A stretch of DNA of 64,000 nucleotides from an uncultured Oscillospiraceae bacterium (GCA_934589525.1 CAKTOB010000001.1:124001-188000); one strand, 5' to 3'. Positions 1-9,008 are shown, counted from the first letter of the stretch. Numbers and translations: made by a program. Notes: a model not told the origin generated them from the sequence alone.

Positions 1-1
1 G

Positions 2-1714
2 TTCCACCAGGAGTATACCGTGCTGCATCTGGGCCTCCGGGAGAGCACCGAGGGCACCGTAGCAGCCCTGATCGGCATGATCCCCGAGGGGCTGTACCTG
101 CTGACCAGCGTGGCTCTGGCGGTATCCGCCCAGAAGCTCAGCCGTCAGCGGGTGCTGGTCCAGGATATGAACAGCATTGAGGCCCTGGCCCGGGTGGATG
201 TGCTGTGCGTGGACAAAACCGGCACCATTACGGAGCCGGATATGGAAGTGGAAAACCTGATTCCCCTGGGAGACCTGCTTCCGGAGGAGCTGGAGGACAT
301 TCTGACCGCCATGTACGGCGCCGTACCCCCGGACAACGCCACCGCCAAGGCCATGGCGGAGCTGTTTCACGGGGAAAGCGACCTTGTCTGTCTCAACCGG
401 GTGCCCTTCTCCTCGGAATACAAGTGGAGCGGCTGCGAATTTGCAGACACAGGCAGCTTTGTGGTGGGCGCCCCGGAATTTCTCTTGGGGGACCGGGAGG
501 ATCTCTGGAACATCTCCGACTGGACCGCCAAGGGCTACCGGGTGCTGATGGCCGCCCAATATGACGGCCCCCTGGCCCCCGGGAAGCTGGAAGGGGAGAA
601 AGTGACCCCCATTGCCCTGGTGCTGCTCACCGGCAAGCTCCGGCCCAACGCCAAGGAGACCTTCGCCTACTTTGCCCAGCAGGGCGTCACCGTGAAGGTC
701 ATTTCCGGTGACAACCCTGCCACCGTCAGCATGATTGCCCAACAGGCGGGCATTCCGGGCAGCGAACAGTACGTAGATGCCTCCACCCTGGAGACCCCGG
801 AACAGCTGCGGGAGGCGGCTATGCGCTATACGGTCTTCGGCCGGGTGACCCCCCAGCAGAAAAAGGACCTGATTGAAGCCCTGCAAAAGAAAAAGCACAC
901 CGTGGCCATGACCGGCGACGGCGTCAACGATTTGCTGGCCATGAAACAGGCGGACTGCGCCATTGCCATGGCCAGCGGTGCCCAGGCCGCCAGTCAGCTG
1001 GCAAGTTTGGTGCTATTGGACTCGGATTTTTCCGCCATGCCGGGCGTGGTCAGTGAAGGCCGCCGGGTCATCAACAACATCCAGCGGGCAGCGTCGCTAT
1101 TCCTGGTGAAAAACATTTTCTCCCTGTTTTTGTCCATTATCAGCCTCTTTACCGTGTGGCCCTACCCCCTGGAGCCCATCCACCTGTCGGTGATCTCCGC
1201 CATGACCATCGGCATTCCCTCCTTCATTCTGACCTTTGAGCCCAAATACGACCGCATCAAGGGCCGGTTCCTGCCGGAGGTGCTCCGCCGGGCCTTCCCG
1301 GGCGGGCTTACCAACGTCTTTGTGGTGCTGCTGTGCCAGATGTTCATGTCGGTGTTTGGCCTTCCCAAGGAGGAGGTCTCCACCATCTGCGCGGCCATTT
1401 TGTCCTTCGTGGGCATGCTGGTGCTGTATCAGATCTGCAAGCCCTGCAACTGGTTTAGAGGCATCCTCTGGTGGGCCATGGCCTCCGGCATTGTCCTGTG
1501 CTTTACCCTGCTGGGGGACATTCTGGACCTGCGGACCTGGACCAGCGAAGTGCGGCTGGTGATGTTTACCCTGCTTGTCATGACCCCCACGGTGTTCTAC
1601 TCCATCCAGCGTGTCTTTGACTGGCTGGAAAAGGCCCGGATACGCTTCACTTCCTGGTGCAAACGCCTCTGGGCCCGGCGGCCCTTCCAGAAGAAGAGCC
1701 AGCGCCCCGCATAA
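2..1714 (+). CDS. Cation-transporting P-type ATPase, CtpE-like (5' end outside window)
   Basis: An ATP-driven membrane cation pump; the N-terminal part lies upstream of the window. The visible 570 residues begin in a membrane helix with an IPEGL motif, as in calcium-type and CtpE-type pumps. The phosphorylation motif DKTGT follows near visible residue 71, a nucleotide-binding domain comes next, and the HAD hinge motif TGDGVND is near residue 304. The last 220 residues hold about six hydrophobic helices. The stretch around the phosphorylation site (leucine-valine-glutamine, then an acidic and IEALARVDV-type sequence) closely resembles mycobacterial CtpE. CtpE has been linked to calcium uptake, but the ion here is an inference. 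The next gene starts 26 bases downstream with no terminator between, so the two are probably co-transcribed. Confidence 0.9.
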   Translation, partial: FHQEYTVLHLGLRESTEGTVAALIGMIPEGLYLLTSVALAVSAQKLSRQRVLVQDMNSIEALARVDVLCVDKTGTITEPDMEVENLIPLGDLLPEELEDILTAMYGAVPPDNATAKAMAELFHGESDLVCLNRVPFSSEYKWSGCEFADTGSFVVGAPEFLLGDREDLWNISDWTAKGYRVLMAAQYDGPLAPGKLEGEKVTPIALVLLTGKLRPNAKETFAYFAQQGVTVKVISGDNPATVSMIAQQAGIPGSEQYVDASTLETPEQLREAAMRYTVFGRVTPQQKKDLIEALQKKKHTVAMTGDGVNDLLAMKQADCAIAMASGAQAASQLASLVLLDSDFSAMPGVVSEGRRVINNIQRAASLFLVKNIFSLFLSIISLFTVWPYPLEPIHLSVISAMTIGIPSFILTFEPKYDRIKGRFLPEVLRRAFPGGLTNVFVVLLCQMFMSVFGLPKEEVSTICAAILSFVGMLVLYQICKPCNWFRGILWWAMASGIVLCFTLLGDILDLRTWTSEVRLVMFTLLVMTPTVFYSIQRVFDWLEKARIRFTSWCKRLWARRPFQKKSQRPA

Positions 1715-1740
1715 ATCCATCAAAAGAAAGGCGGTGTCCC

Positions 1741-3102
1741 ATGCGGACCTATGAACTGAAAAAATGCCCGGGACTGCCGCTGTATGAATCCCTCTACCGG
1801 GCCATCCGGGAGGACATTCTCTCCGGGGCCCTGCAGCCCGGGGAAAAGCTGCCCTCCAAGCGGGCCTTGGCCGCCAACTTAGAGGTGGGGAAAACCACCG
1901 TGGAAGGGGCCTATGCCCAGCTGCTGGAGGAGGGGTATATCGTCTCCCGGGAGCGTTCCGGCTTTTTTGTGGAGCAGGTGGAGCGGCCCCTTGTCCGGAG
2001 ATCCCCGGACAAGAGGCCCCTTCCCCCGGCAGACGCGCCGCCCAAGGCGGATCTGACGGGAAACGGCACCGGCCAATTCCCCTTTTCCGTGTGGATCCGG
2101 CTTCAGCGGGAGGTCATTCTGGACTATGGAGAAAAGCTGCTGCTGCCCCTCCACGCCCAGGGGGCCCTGGAGCTGCGGCAGGCAATTGCCCGGAATCTGG
2201 CGGATTTTCGGGGATTAAGCATCGACCCGGAGTGCATTCTGGTGGGTGCGGGCACGGACTTTTTGTATAACCTGCTGCTGCAGCTGCTGGGCCAGGACAA
2301 GGTCTACGGCGTAGAGGACCCGGGCTATGGGAAAATCGGGAAAATCTACCGGGCCGGTGGGGTCCGGTGTCTGCCCATTCCCATGGACGACCAGGGCATT
2401 CGCCCGGAGTGCCTGGGGGATGCCCAGGTGCTGCACATCTCCCCCTCCCATCATTTCCCCACGGGCCTGGTCACCCCCCTTCCCCGCCGCCGGGCCCTGC
2501 TGGACTGGGCCCGAAAACGGGGAGGCTGGATCATTGAAGACGACTATGACACGGAGTTTCGCTTCCGGGGGCGGCCAATGCCTGCCATGCAGGCCATGGA
2601 CCCGGACCGGGTGATCTATATGAACACCTTCTCCAAAACCCTGGCCCCCTCCATCCGCATCAGCTATATGGTGCTGCCCCCGGCCCTCATGGAAACCTTC
2701 CGGGAAAAACTGGGCTTCTACGGCTGCACCGTGCCCAGCTTCGAGCAATACACCCTGGCCCGGTTTTTAGACCGGGGCTATTTTGAAAAGCACATCAACC
2801 GCATGCGCAAATTCTACCGGGCCCGCCGCAACCGGGTCATCGCCGCCCTGGAAACCTGCCCCGCCGCGGACCGCTTTACCATTCTGGAGCAGGACGCAGG
2901 CCTCCACTTCCTCCTGCAAGTGGACTCTCCCCTCTCCGGCCCCGCCCTGATAACGCAGTTCGCCGCCCAGGGGTTAAAAGTCCACCTGCTCAGCAGCTTC
3001 TATGAGACTCCAACCCCGGAAAGCGACAAAAGCCTGGTGATCAATTACTCCGCCGTAGACGAAGCCGCGCTGGTTTCCGCTTTGGAACATCTGAGTCTGT
3101 GA
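1741..3102 (+). CDS. MocR-family (GntR-type HTH plus aminotransferase-like) regulator
   Basis: A 453-residue transcriptional regulator of the MocR/PdxR class. Residues about 10-80 form a GntR winged helix (PLYESLYRAIREDILSG, then LPSKRALAANL). Residues about 110-450 form a fold-type I PLP-dependent aminotransferase-like domain. The PLP lysine is seen in FSKTLAP (K299) and the upstream acidic motif in EDDYDTEF. ATG at 1741 was chosen because it follows AAAGGCGG and begins the conserved HTH; reading further upstream would run into the pump gene. MocR proteins often control PLP synthesis or amino-acid and GABA genes, but neither target is visible here. It may regulate the pump gene with which it appears to be transcribed. 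Confidence 0.9.
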   Translation: MRTYELKKCPGLPLYESLYRAIREDILSGALQPGEKLPSKRALAANLEVGKTTVEGAYAQLLEEGYIVSRERSGFFVEQVERPLVRRSPDKRPLPPADAPPKADLTGNGTGQFPFSVWIRLQREVILDYGEKLLLPLHAQGALELRQAIARNLADFRGLSIDPECILVGAGTDFLYNLLLQLLGQDKVYGVEDPGYGKIGKIYRAGGVRCLPIPMDDQGIRPECLGDAQVLHISPSHHFPTGLVTPLPRRRALLDWARKRGGWIIEDDYDTEFRFRGRPMPAMQAMDPDRVIYMNTFSKTLAPSIRISYMVLPPALMETFREKLGFYGCTVPSFEQYTLARFLDRGYFEKHINRMRKFYRARRNRVIAALETCPAADRFTILEQDAGLHFLLQVDSPLSGPALITQFAAQGLKVHLLSSFYETPTPESDKSLVINYSAVDEAALVSALEHLSL

Positions 3103-3605
3103 AGGCTGCCGCGTTGAAAATATAGTCTGTGCGGTTGAATGGTTCCACGCCTGTAGGGGCGGCAATCTGCCGCCCGCCACGTTGCAATTACAACCTGTAC
3201 GGTTGAATGGTATCACCTATCGACATGTCATCCCGACCGAAGTGAAACGGAGTGGAGGGATCTTCCCAAGTTGCGAGAATAACCAACACAAGGTAAAGCT
3301 TGCCACTTGGGAAGATTCCTCGACTCACTCCGTTCGCTCGGAATGACATATCGGTGGGTGGTTCCGTTTTGTCCGCACAGGTTATATTTGCAACGTAGCG
3401 GGCGGCAGATTGCCGCCCCTACGGACACACCGGTTGGTGATACCGTTCATCCACACGGTTTATATTCGTTACGTTTCCCGGAACGGCACACAGGCCGTTC
3501 CCTACGGTTTCGCTGATTGGTGTATGTTTGAACCAACATATTCCAAAAACGGGTGCGTCCGTCCCCAAATAATTGTCAATTGTCAATTGTTCATTGTCAA
3601 TTGTC
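3103..3605. repeat. Gene-free stretch filled with modular intergenic repeats
   Basis: No gene is seen. It contains family A hairpins (GGGGCGGCAATCTGCCGCCC core) near 3153-3183 and inverted at 3392-3422. The 130-base inverted repeat of family C lies at about 3224-3353; its arms read TGTCATCCCGACC and GGAATGACA, with CTTCCCAAGTTG near the loop. A family D module (CGGAACGGCACACAGGCCG) sits near 3478-3515, and a family E array of ATTGTCA units lies at about 3570-3603. All these modules recur elsewhere in the window. The ORFs inside have no start signals or family features. Confidence 0.8.
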
Positions 3606-4250
3606 TTACGTCTCCTCCTCCCCGTCCTCCAGCGTGGTGATGACCAGCTTGTTTTCAATGGCGGTGGTGGTCAGCTCCTCTTTGTTTTTGAAGCCGCCGA
3701 TGCGGACCATTTCCGCGATGTTGTAGCGGACGCCGCTGACGGAGAGGTTGAATTTTTCCCCGATCTCCCGGTAGGTGTAGCCCTTGATGAAGGCCCGGAG
3801 AATTTCGATCTGGGCAGGGGAAAAGTCCCGGGACATGCACTTTTTCATTTCCACCGAAGGGGAACAGTCCGGGAAGATGTGTTCCCCGGCCACGGTCCGG
3901 CGGATCACGTCCAGGATGGCGTCGGTGCCGTGGTCTTTGTACCACAGGCTGTCGGCACAGCCCTGTTTGGCTTGCAGCAGCACCTCCGGGTCTACCAGGG
4001 AGGTGATGATCACCACCTTGATGTGGGGGAAGGCCTTGCGAATGCGTTTGCCCGCCGCCAGGCCCGAATGCTTATGGAGGGTCAATACGTCCATGAGCAC
4101 CAGGTCCACGGTGGGGCCGCAGAGCTTTTCCGCCTCAAAGGCATCCCCCACTGCGGCCAGAAGGTCTATACCCTCTTCCTCCGAAAGCCGCTCCATAAAA
4201 TGGCGGCGGATGTATCGGTCATCCTCTACCAGCACAATACGGATCTTCAT
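3606..4250 (-). CDS. NarL/LuxR-type response regulator
   Basis: A 214-residue two-component response regulator. Residues 1-125 are a receiver domain with acidic residues after IVLVED and the phospho-acceptor Asp54 in VLMDVL. Residues about 145-200 carry a LuxR-type helix-turn-helix (FSPAQIEILR, YTYREIGEKFNLS). It is the last gene of a three-gene minus-strand operon, and its start overlaps the kinase gene by 32 bases, implying translational coupling. The partner kinase is the upstream neighbour. No target genes are evident; the divergent cysteine desulfidase-like gene at 7330 is a possible one by position only. Confidence 0.9.
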   Translation of the reverse strand: MKIRIVLVEDDRYIRRHFMERLSEEEGIDLLAAVGDAFEAEKLCGPTVDLVLMDVLTLHKHSGLAAGKRIRKAFPHIKVVIITSLVDPEVLLQAKQGCADSLWYKDHGTDAILDVIRRTVAGEHIFPDCSPSVEMKKCMSRDFSPAQIEILRAFIKGYTYREIGEKFNLSVSGVRYNIAEMVRIGGFKNKEELTTTAIENKLVITTLEDGEEET

Positions 4251-5481
4251 CGTCTCGCTCCTTTCCGGGTAACTTCAAAATCAGGGCGAAGGCCCCCTCC
4301 CAGGACAGCTCCATTTCCCCGCCGAAGGCCTCCACGCTTTTGCGCAGAGAGGACAGGCCGCTGCCCTCTATAATGGGCCCCGTGGGCTTTGCGCCGTTGT
4401 TGGTGAAGGTCACGGTGCAGGTTTCCCCCCGGTGCCGGATGTCCATCTGCACCTCCGTGCCCTTGGCGTGGCGGATACAGTTGGTGACGCACTCCCGGGC
4501 GGCCCGGACGCAGAGGGTCTCCGCCGGGCTTCCCTGGGGCAGGGCACCGGTGATTTGGAGGCGAACCCCCAGGGCCTCGGAGGAACGGACCGCGTCATAA
4601 AGCCCCTCCCCGGCCGCCGGGGGATGGCTTGACAGCACCGCCACCGCCTCTTCCAGAGACCGGAGCTTCTGGGCCGTTTCCTCAGCGCTGTTCATAATGT
4701 CCTGAATGGTCAGAAGAGACCTTCCCATGGTGTCGTGGATGTAGATTTTAAACTCCAGGCTTTCCTTTTCCCGGATGTCATCGGCAATGCGGTCATACAT
4801 TTTTTGCAGCTTTCCGTTGGTTTTTTTCAGCTTTTCATTCTGCCGGGCCAGCTGGCGGTTGATCTCCACCTGTTCCGTCACATTCTGGGCCGTGAGCTGA
4901 TACCATCCCGGCTCCCCGTCCACGGTGAGGGCCGTGCCGGTGAAGCGGTAGACGCTGCCGTCCGGAAACCGCAGGCATCCCTCCGGCTCCGGCCGCACGG
5001 TCTCCGGCGGGTTCCCAATGGCGGCGGTGATCTCCTCCAGGACCTGAGGGTAGCCCCCGGTGAGCTGGTTGAGAAGCCCCCCCATGGTGTTGTTGCACAG
5101 GGTCACCCGGCCCTTCGGGTCGGAAAAGCAGACCCCCATGGGCAGATCGTCCGTGGCCTCTACAATGGACCGGGCGGAAAGGGTGGCCGCTGCCCGCCGT
5201 TTTTCCTGTGGGAAAGCGGCGTATAAGTGGAGGGCCGAAACCAGGATGTCCCCCGCCCCCCAGGCCCAGGGCAGGGCCAAAGAGCCGCCGTAGCCCGGGG
5301 AAAAAATTTGCAGCAAAAACAGATGGACCCCGATCATCAAAATAGACAGGGGATACCGCTCTTGGGGGGCCCGCTGGATGGTCTTGCGAACCAGCAGATA
5401 CAGCTCCGCCACCAGCAGGGTGAACATCCAAAAGAGCAGAAAGCTTCGACAGGGGGCAGGCAGCGCATCAAAGGGCTTCAT
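4219..5481 (-). CDS. Membrane sensor histidine kinase with PAS domain
   Basis: A 420-residue kinase. The first 90 residues hold about three hydrophobic segments. Residues 105-205 look like a PAS domain (MGVCFSDPKGRVTLCNN), followed by a coiled coil at about 205-245. The phospho-acceptor His249 is in IHDTMGRSL, the HisKA_3 pattern that pairs with NarL-type regulators. A HATPase domain follows (N-box ECVTNCIRHA, and a glycine-rich GSGLSSL). ATG at 5481 follows GGGAGGAAGACC. It overlaps the preceding gene by 14 bases and the regulator gene by 32, so all three are probably made together. The signal is unknown. Confidence 0.88.
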   Translation of the reverse strand: MKPFDALPAPCRSFLLFWMFTLLVAELYLLVRKTIQRAPQERYPLSILMIGVHLFLLQIFSPGYGGSLALPWAWGAGDILVSALHLYAAFPQEKRRAAATLSARSIVEATDDLPMGVCFSDPKGRVTLCNNTMGGLLNQLTGGYPQVLEEITAAIGNPPETVRPEPEGCLRFPDGSVYRFTGTALTVDGEPGWYQLTAQNVTEQVEINRQLARQNEKLKKTNGKLQKMYDRIADDIREKESLEFKIYIHDTMGRSLLTIQDIMNSAEETAQKLRSLEEAVAVLSSHPPAAGEGLYDAVRSSEALGVRLQITGALPQGSPAETLCVRAARECVTNCIRHAKGTEVQMDIRHRGETCTVTFTNNGAKPTGPIIEGSGLSSLRKSVEAFGGEMELSWEGAFALILKLPGKERDDEDPYCAGRG

Positions 5482-7150
5482 GGTCTTCCTCCCTTCCTAG
5501 GATCAGCAGGCAGCTCCACTCGCCTTCGTCACAGTCGATCTTTGCCCCGGGGAAGTCCCGGGAAAGGAAGGACAAATCCTTTAGCGTTTCCGCCGTGACG
5601 GCCAGACGAAGAAGGCCACGGACCCTGGAAATGCGGACATTCACCGCCTGTAATTCCGGCAAGGCCCCCTCAATGACCCCCTCAAAGAAATCGTACAGGG
5701 CCGCAGCCTCCGCCCCCTCCGGGGCAACCCCTTCCTCCATATAAAAGCTGTGGGCCACCCCCAGCAGCTCCAGGGTCTGCATGGACTCCCGGAAGGCCCC
5801 CCGGAGCTCCGGGGAGGAGATCCGATGGTCCCGATAATTGCACAGGGCCAAATGCTTTCTCCGCTTGATAAAGCAGCACAGCACGGCGATTTGGGCCAGG
5901 ATCCTCCGGGCCTCCCGGGAGGTTTTGTCCGGGGTCTGGCGGTATGCCTTTTCCAGGGCCGCAATGCCGTCGATCTGCTTCTGGGTCACGGACTGCAGCA
6001 AATCATACAGCCGGTTTTGCTCCTCCACCTTCCGGCGGCCCCGCTCCAGGCCGTATTCCTGGCGCAGGAGCCGGCCCCGGTCCTTCAGCTCCTCCCGGAG
6101 CTCTTCCAGCTCCTCCGTCAGGGCCAGCAATCCTCTGTTGTCCTCGGTCCACAGGGCGTAGCCGCCGCTGACCGGCATGGTGTGGAGTACCCGGCCGTCC
6201 GGCAGCCGCAGAGGGCTCCGGACTGCGGCGCGCATCTGCCCCTCGGTAAAGGGGGTGGCATCGGCAGCCCTATAGCGCAGGGCAAAGTCCCGGTCGGTGA
6301 TCTGGGCGGAGCAGCCGTGTACTGCCTCAAACAAAGACCCATAGCGGGCGTTGGACGGAATGAGCCCGCACTGGATGCAGCTTTCCAGCGTCGCCGCCCC
6401 CAGCAGGCACTGGACCACGGTCAGATCTCCAAAGAACAGGAAAAACCAGGAAAACCCGAAGCCGTAAAGGGCCAGATACACCATGGCACAGCCCAGGGGA
6501 ATGGCCGGCAGCCACAGGTAGCCCCGCTTCCCCGGCAGGCGGCATTTTTTCAGCAGCAGCCCAAAGGCCCCCAGGGAAATGCCCACCTGCCAAAGGCTTG
6601 CCAGCCGGAACAGAGGGCCATAGGAATAATCGTGGTCACTCCACTGAAGGAACCCCTCCCCCTCCGGGAAGCGAAACATCAGCCCGTGGACATCGTTGCT
6701 CAGCACCAGCGCCAGCAGCGCCCCGGAAAGGACCCACAGCCACCGGCTCTGCCGGGGTTCGGCCCGGTCGACCCGCTCCCCGATGGTCAGGGCCACAGAC
6801 AGGGCGGTGCAGGGCAAAAACAGCATGGGAACATAATACAGATACCAAAGATACCGATATTCCACCGGCTCCGCCGCAAAAAAGAACTTGAAGGTCCTAA
6901 CAAAGAGCCAGAACACCATGAGCCCTGCGGCCCCTACCATATACCTTTGGGCCCGCCGCTGCTGGATGCGCTTTTTAAGAGAGCAGCCCCAGCCCATAAA
7001 CAGCGACAGATAAATGACGCTTCGCAGCAGGCTCAGCGGCTCCGACAATTGCAGCGCCCATTCCCCTACCGCAAACTTGGGGATCATCCGGCAGGTGTAG
7101 GCGGTCAGCACCGCCGCCAGCAGCAGCGCCAGCTGCTTCCTGTTTTTCAT
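5468..7150 (-). CDS. 7TM sensor-like protein with degenerate histidine-kinase C-terminus
   Basis: A 560-residue protein. About seven hydrophobic helices fill the first 250 residues, as in the HisKA_7TM sensory class. Then come a PAS-like stretch, a charged coiled coil (about 350-400) with an EEQNRLYD motif, and a C-terminal 150 residues that look like a decayed kinase. A helical AQIAVLCCFIKRRKHLAL segment and ALYDFFEGVIE sit where DHp and N-box would be, but no phospho-histidine or glycine-rich ATP lid is visible. I infer a pseudokinase or signal receptor that feeds the adjacent kinase. ATG at 7150 follows GGGGAGGGGG and is preferred over the ATG at 7177, which lies almost on the promoter. 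Confidence 0.75.
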   Translation of the reverse strand: MKNRKQLALLLAAVLTAYTCRMIPKFAVGEWALQLSEPLSLLRSVIYLSLFMGWGCSLKKRIQQRRAQRYMVGAAGLMVFWLFVRTFKFFFAAEPVEYRYLWYLYYVPMLFLPCTALSVALTIGERVDRAEPRQSRWLWVLSGALLALVLSNDVHGLMFRFPEGEGFLQWSDHDYSYGPLFRLASLWQVGISLGAFGLLLKKCRLPGKRGYLWLPAIPLGCAMVYLALYGFGFSWFFLFFGDLTVVQCLLGAATLESCIQCGLIPSNARYGSLFEAVHGCSAQITDRDFALRYRAADATPFTEGQMRAAVRSPLRLPDGRVLHTMPVSGGYALWTEDNRGLLALTEELEELREELKDRGRLLRQEYGLERGRRKVEEQNRLYDLLQSVTQKQIDGIAALEKAYRQTPDKTSREARRILAQIAVLCCFIKRRKHLALCNYRDHRISSPELRGAFRESMQTLELLGVAHSFYMEEGVAPEGAEAAALYDFFEGVIEGALPELQAVNVRISRVRGLLRLAVTAETLKDLSFLSRDFPGAKIDCDEGEWSCLLILGREEDHEAL

Positions 7151-7179
7151 CCCGGCACCCCCTCCCCACCTTTTCATTT

Positions 7180-7208
7180 ATTATATCGAAAATCCGGGCC
7201 ATACGCAA
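7180..7208 (-). promoter_or_regulatory. Promoter of the sensory operon
   Basis: On the minus strand TTGCGT (7203-7208) is followed after 17 bases by TATAAT (7180-7185), 30 bases upstream of the 7150 start codon. It is back to back with the promoter of the 7330 gene. Confidence 0.7.
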
Positions 7209-7238
7209 GCCGGGACTGTTTTTTATGTAGGGTCGGTA

Positions 7239-7267
7239 TTGCGAAAAATGCCGGAAAATGGTATGAT
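7239..7267 (+). promoter_or_regulatory. Promoter of the cysteine desulfidase-like gene
   Basis: TTGCGA (7239-7244), 17-base spacer, TATGAT (7262-7267). It leaves a leader of about 55 bases before the ATG at 7330, with an AAGGAG ribosome site at about 7314. Confidence 0.65.
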
Positions 7268-7329
7268 GGGTGGGTATCAACTGCGGAACCCCCCTCCCGC
7301 CGGAGGGACCATATAAGGAGAACACCGAC

Positions 7330-8601
7330 ATGGATCAAAAGACACAAGAGCAATTCCTGGAAATCCTCAATACCGAGCTGGTGCCCGCCCTGGGCTGCAC
7401 GGAGCCCATTGCCCTGGCCTATGCCGCAGCCAAGGTCCGGGATGTATTGGGGCAGTTTCCGGAGCGCATGGAGCTGTATTGCAGCGGCAATATTATCAAA
7501 AACGTCAAAAGCGTCACCATCCCCAATTCCGGAGGTCTCGTGGGCATTGAGATGGCGGTGATCCTGGGTGCCGTAGGCGGCAACGCGGAGGAGGACCTGA
7601 AGGTGCTGGAATCCGTGACCCCGGCCCACATCGAGAAGGCCCAGGCCCTGGCCAAAACCGACTTCCTTTGCTGCAAGCTCCAGGAGGGCGTGGCCAATCT
7701 GTACATCGACATTCTGGCCTACGCCGGGGACCACAGCGCCCAGGTGACCATTGTCAACCGCCACACCCTCATCACCAAAATTCTCCGGGACGGGGAGGTC
7801 CAGTATAGAAACGACCCCATCGAGAAGAAGGAAACCCTGGATCTGGCGGGCATGGATGTATCTACCATTCTGGACTTTGCCAATACCGTGGACTTAGACC
7901 GGGTCCGGGAGCTGCTGGACCGGCAGATCACCGCCAATGAACGAATTTCCCAGGAGGGCCTGAACAATCCCTACGGAGCCCAGGTGGGCAGGACGCTGCT
8001 GGAATGCTACGGTCAGGACATCAAGGTCCGGGCCCGGGCCCGGGCCGCCGCCGGGTCCGATGCCCGGATGAACGGCTGCTCCCTGCCCGTGGTCATCAAC
8101 TCCGGCAGCGGCAACCAGGGCCTGACGGTCTCCCTGCCTGTGGTGGAGTATGCCCGGGAGTGGGGCAAAAGTCAGGAGGAGCTTTACCGGGCCCTGCTGA
8201 TCTCCAACCTGGTATCCATCTACCAGAAGCACTACATCGGCAGCCTCTCCGCCTTCTGCGGTGCCGTCACCGCCGCTTGCGGCGCCGGGGCCGGCATCAC
8301 CTATCTGGCCGGCGGCGACTACCAGGCCATTTGCCGCACCATCGTCAACACCATCGGCAACGTGGGCGGCATCATCTGCGACGGTGCCAAATCCTCCTGC
8401 GCCGCCAAAATCGCCTCCGCCCTGGACGCGGCCATTCTGGGCTATGAGCTGAGCATGAAGGGCCGGGTCTTCAAGCCCGGCGAGGGCATCATCCAGGAGG
8501 ACATCGAAGAAACCATCCGCAGCACCGGCTATGTGGGCCGGGTGGGCATGAAAACCACCGACGTGGAGATCCTGAACCTGATGCTGCACCAGTGCCATTA
8601 A
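7330..8601 (+). CDS. UPF0597 / L-cysteine desulfidase family (CdsB/YhaM) protein
   Basis: A 423-residue soluble enzyme of the UPF0597 family, whose characterised members break L-cysteine down to pyruvate, ammonia and sulfide with an iron-sulfur cluster. The family N-terminus ends in LGCTEP (Cys23). Further conserved cysteines appear in VTAACGAGAG and in GIICDGAKSSCAAKI, fitting cluster ligands. Gly-rich NSGSGNQG and NTIGNVGG segments are also typical. Older annotation calls the family serine dehydratase alpha subunit. ATG at 7330 was chosen for its AAGGAG site. The gene stands alone with its own promoter and terminator, divergent from the sensory operon. Substrate is inferred from the family. 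Confidence 0.85.
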   Translation: MDQKTQEQFLEILNTELVPALGCTEPIALAYAAAKVRDVLGQFPERMELYCSGNIIKNVKSVTIPNSGGLVGIEMAVILGAVGGNAEEDLKVLESVTPAHIEKAQALAKTDFLCCKLQEGVANLYIDILAYAGDHSAQVTIVNRHTLITKILRDGEVQYRNDPIEKKETLDLAGMDVSTILDFANTVDLDRVRELLDRQITANERISQEGLNNPYGAQVGRTLLECYGQDIKVRARARAAAGSDARMNGCSLPVVINSGSGNQGLTVSLPVVEYAREWGKSQEELYRALLISNLVSIYQKHYIGSLSAFCGAVTAACGAGAGITYLAGGDYQAICRTIVNTIGNVGGIICDGAKSSCAAKIASALDAAILGYELSMKGRVFKPGEGIIQEDIEETIRSTGYVGRVGMKTTDVEILNLMLHQCH

Positions 8602-8604
8602 GAA

Positions 8605-8638
8605 CCCCGGGGGAGAGCGCACCGCTCTCCCCCATTTC
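8605..8638 (+). terminator. Intrinsic terminator after the desulfidase-like gene
   Basis: A 10-bp stem (GGGGGAGAGC at 8609-8618 with GCTCTCCCCC at 8624-8633) and a 5-base loop, 7 bases after the stop codon. The following tract is short (ATTTCTC), so termination may be incomplete. Confidence 0.7.
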
Positions 8639-8652
8639 TCAATCAACAGCGC

Positions 8653-8681
8653 TTGACTTGTAACGCAAATTGCGTTACAAT
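8653..8681 (+). promoter_or_regulatory. Toxin-antitoxin promoter embedded in a palindromic operator
   Basis: TTGACT (8653-8658), 17-base spacer, TACAAT (8676-8681). A perfect 11-bp inverted repeat (TTGTAACGCAA at 8658-8668, one central A, and its mirror at 8670-8680) occupies the whole spacer and part of both boxes. Binding there would block RNA polymerase, as expected for autoregulation by the antitoxin complex. Confidence 0.82.
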
Positions 8682-8702
8682 TATTTCAAGGAGGCGATAA
8701 CA

Positions 8703-9008
8703 ATGGAGAAGACGACCACTATGAATCTTCGTGTAAATCCTGCGGTCAAGCAGCAGGCAGAGGATGTATTAAAGCAGCTGGGGGTACCGATGGCCACGGC
8801 TGTGGATATGTTTTTACGGCAAATCGCAATGACCGGGAGCATCCCCTTTGCCGTTGCGCTGCCCAAAGCGCCGGACAGTGTGAACGCGGATAAAATGACC
8901 GCCCAGCAGCTCCGGGGAGCCATCCGGACCGGTCTGGAGGATGCGGAAGCCGGAAACATCCAGGATGCCGGAAGTGCCTTTGCGGAGTTCAGGAAGCGGC
9001 ATACATGA
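8703..9008 (+). CDS. RelB/DinJ-family antitoxin
   Basis: A 101-residue antitoxin. The N-terminal MNLRVNPAVKQQAEDVLKQLG with VDMFLRQI downstream is the ribbon-helix-helix DNA-binding pattern of RelB/DinJ proteins. The C-terminal half, which would wrap the toxin, is acidic and alanine-rich. ATG at 8703 follows AAGGAGG. The gene overlaps the toxin gene by 4 bases (ATGA), so the two are translationally coupled. The palindrome over the promoter is its likely binding site. Confidence 0.9.
   Translation: MEKTTTMNLRVNPAVKQQAEDVLKQLGVPMATAVDMFLRQIAMTGSIPFAVALPKAPDSVNADKMTAQQLRGAIRTGLEDAEAGNIQDAGSAFAEFRKRHT

Noticed and set aside
5750-7561. A 603-codon plus-strand frame across the 7TM sensor gene
   Set aside because: It is a shadow of the minus-strand operon, and it runs through two promoters and into the next gene out of frame.
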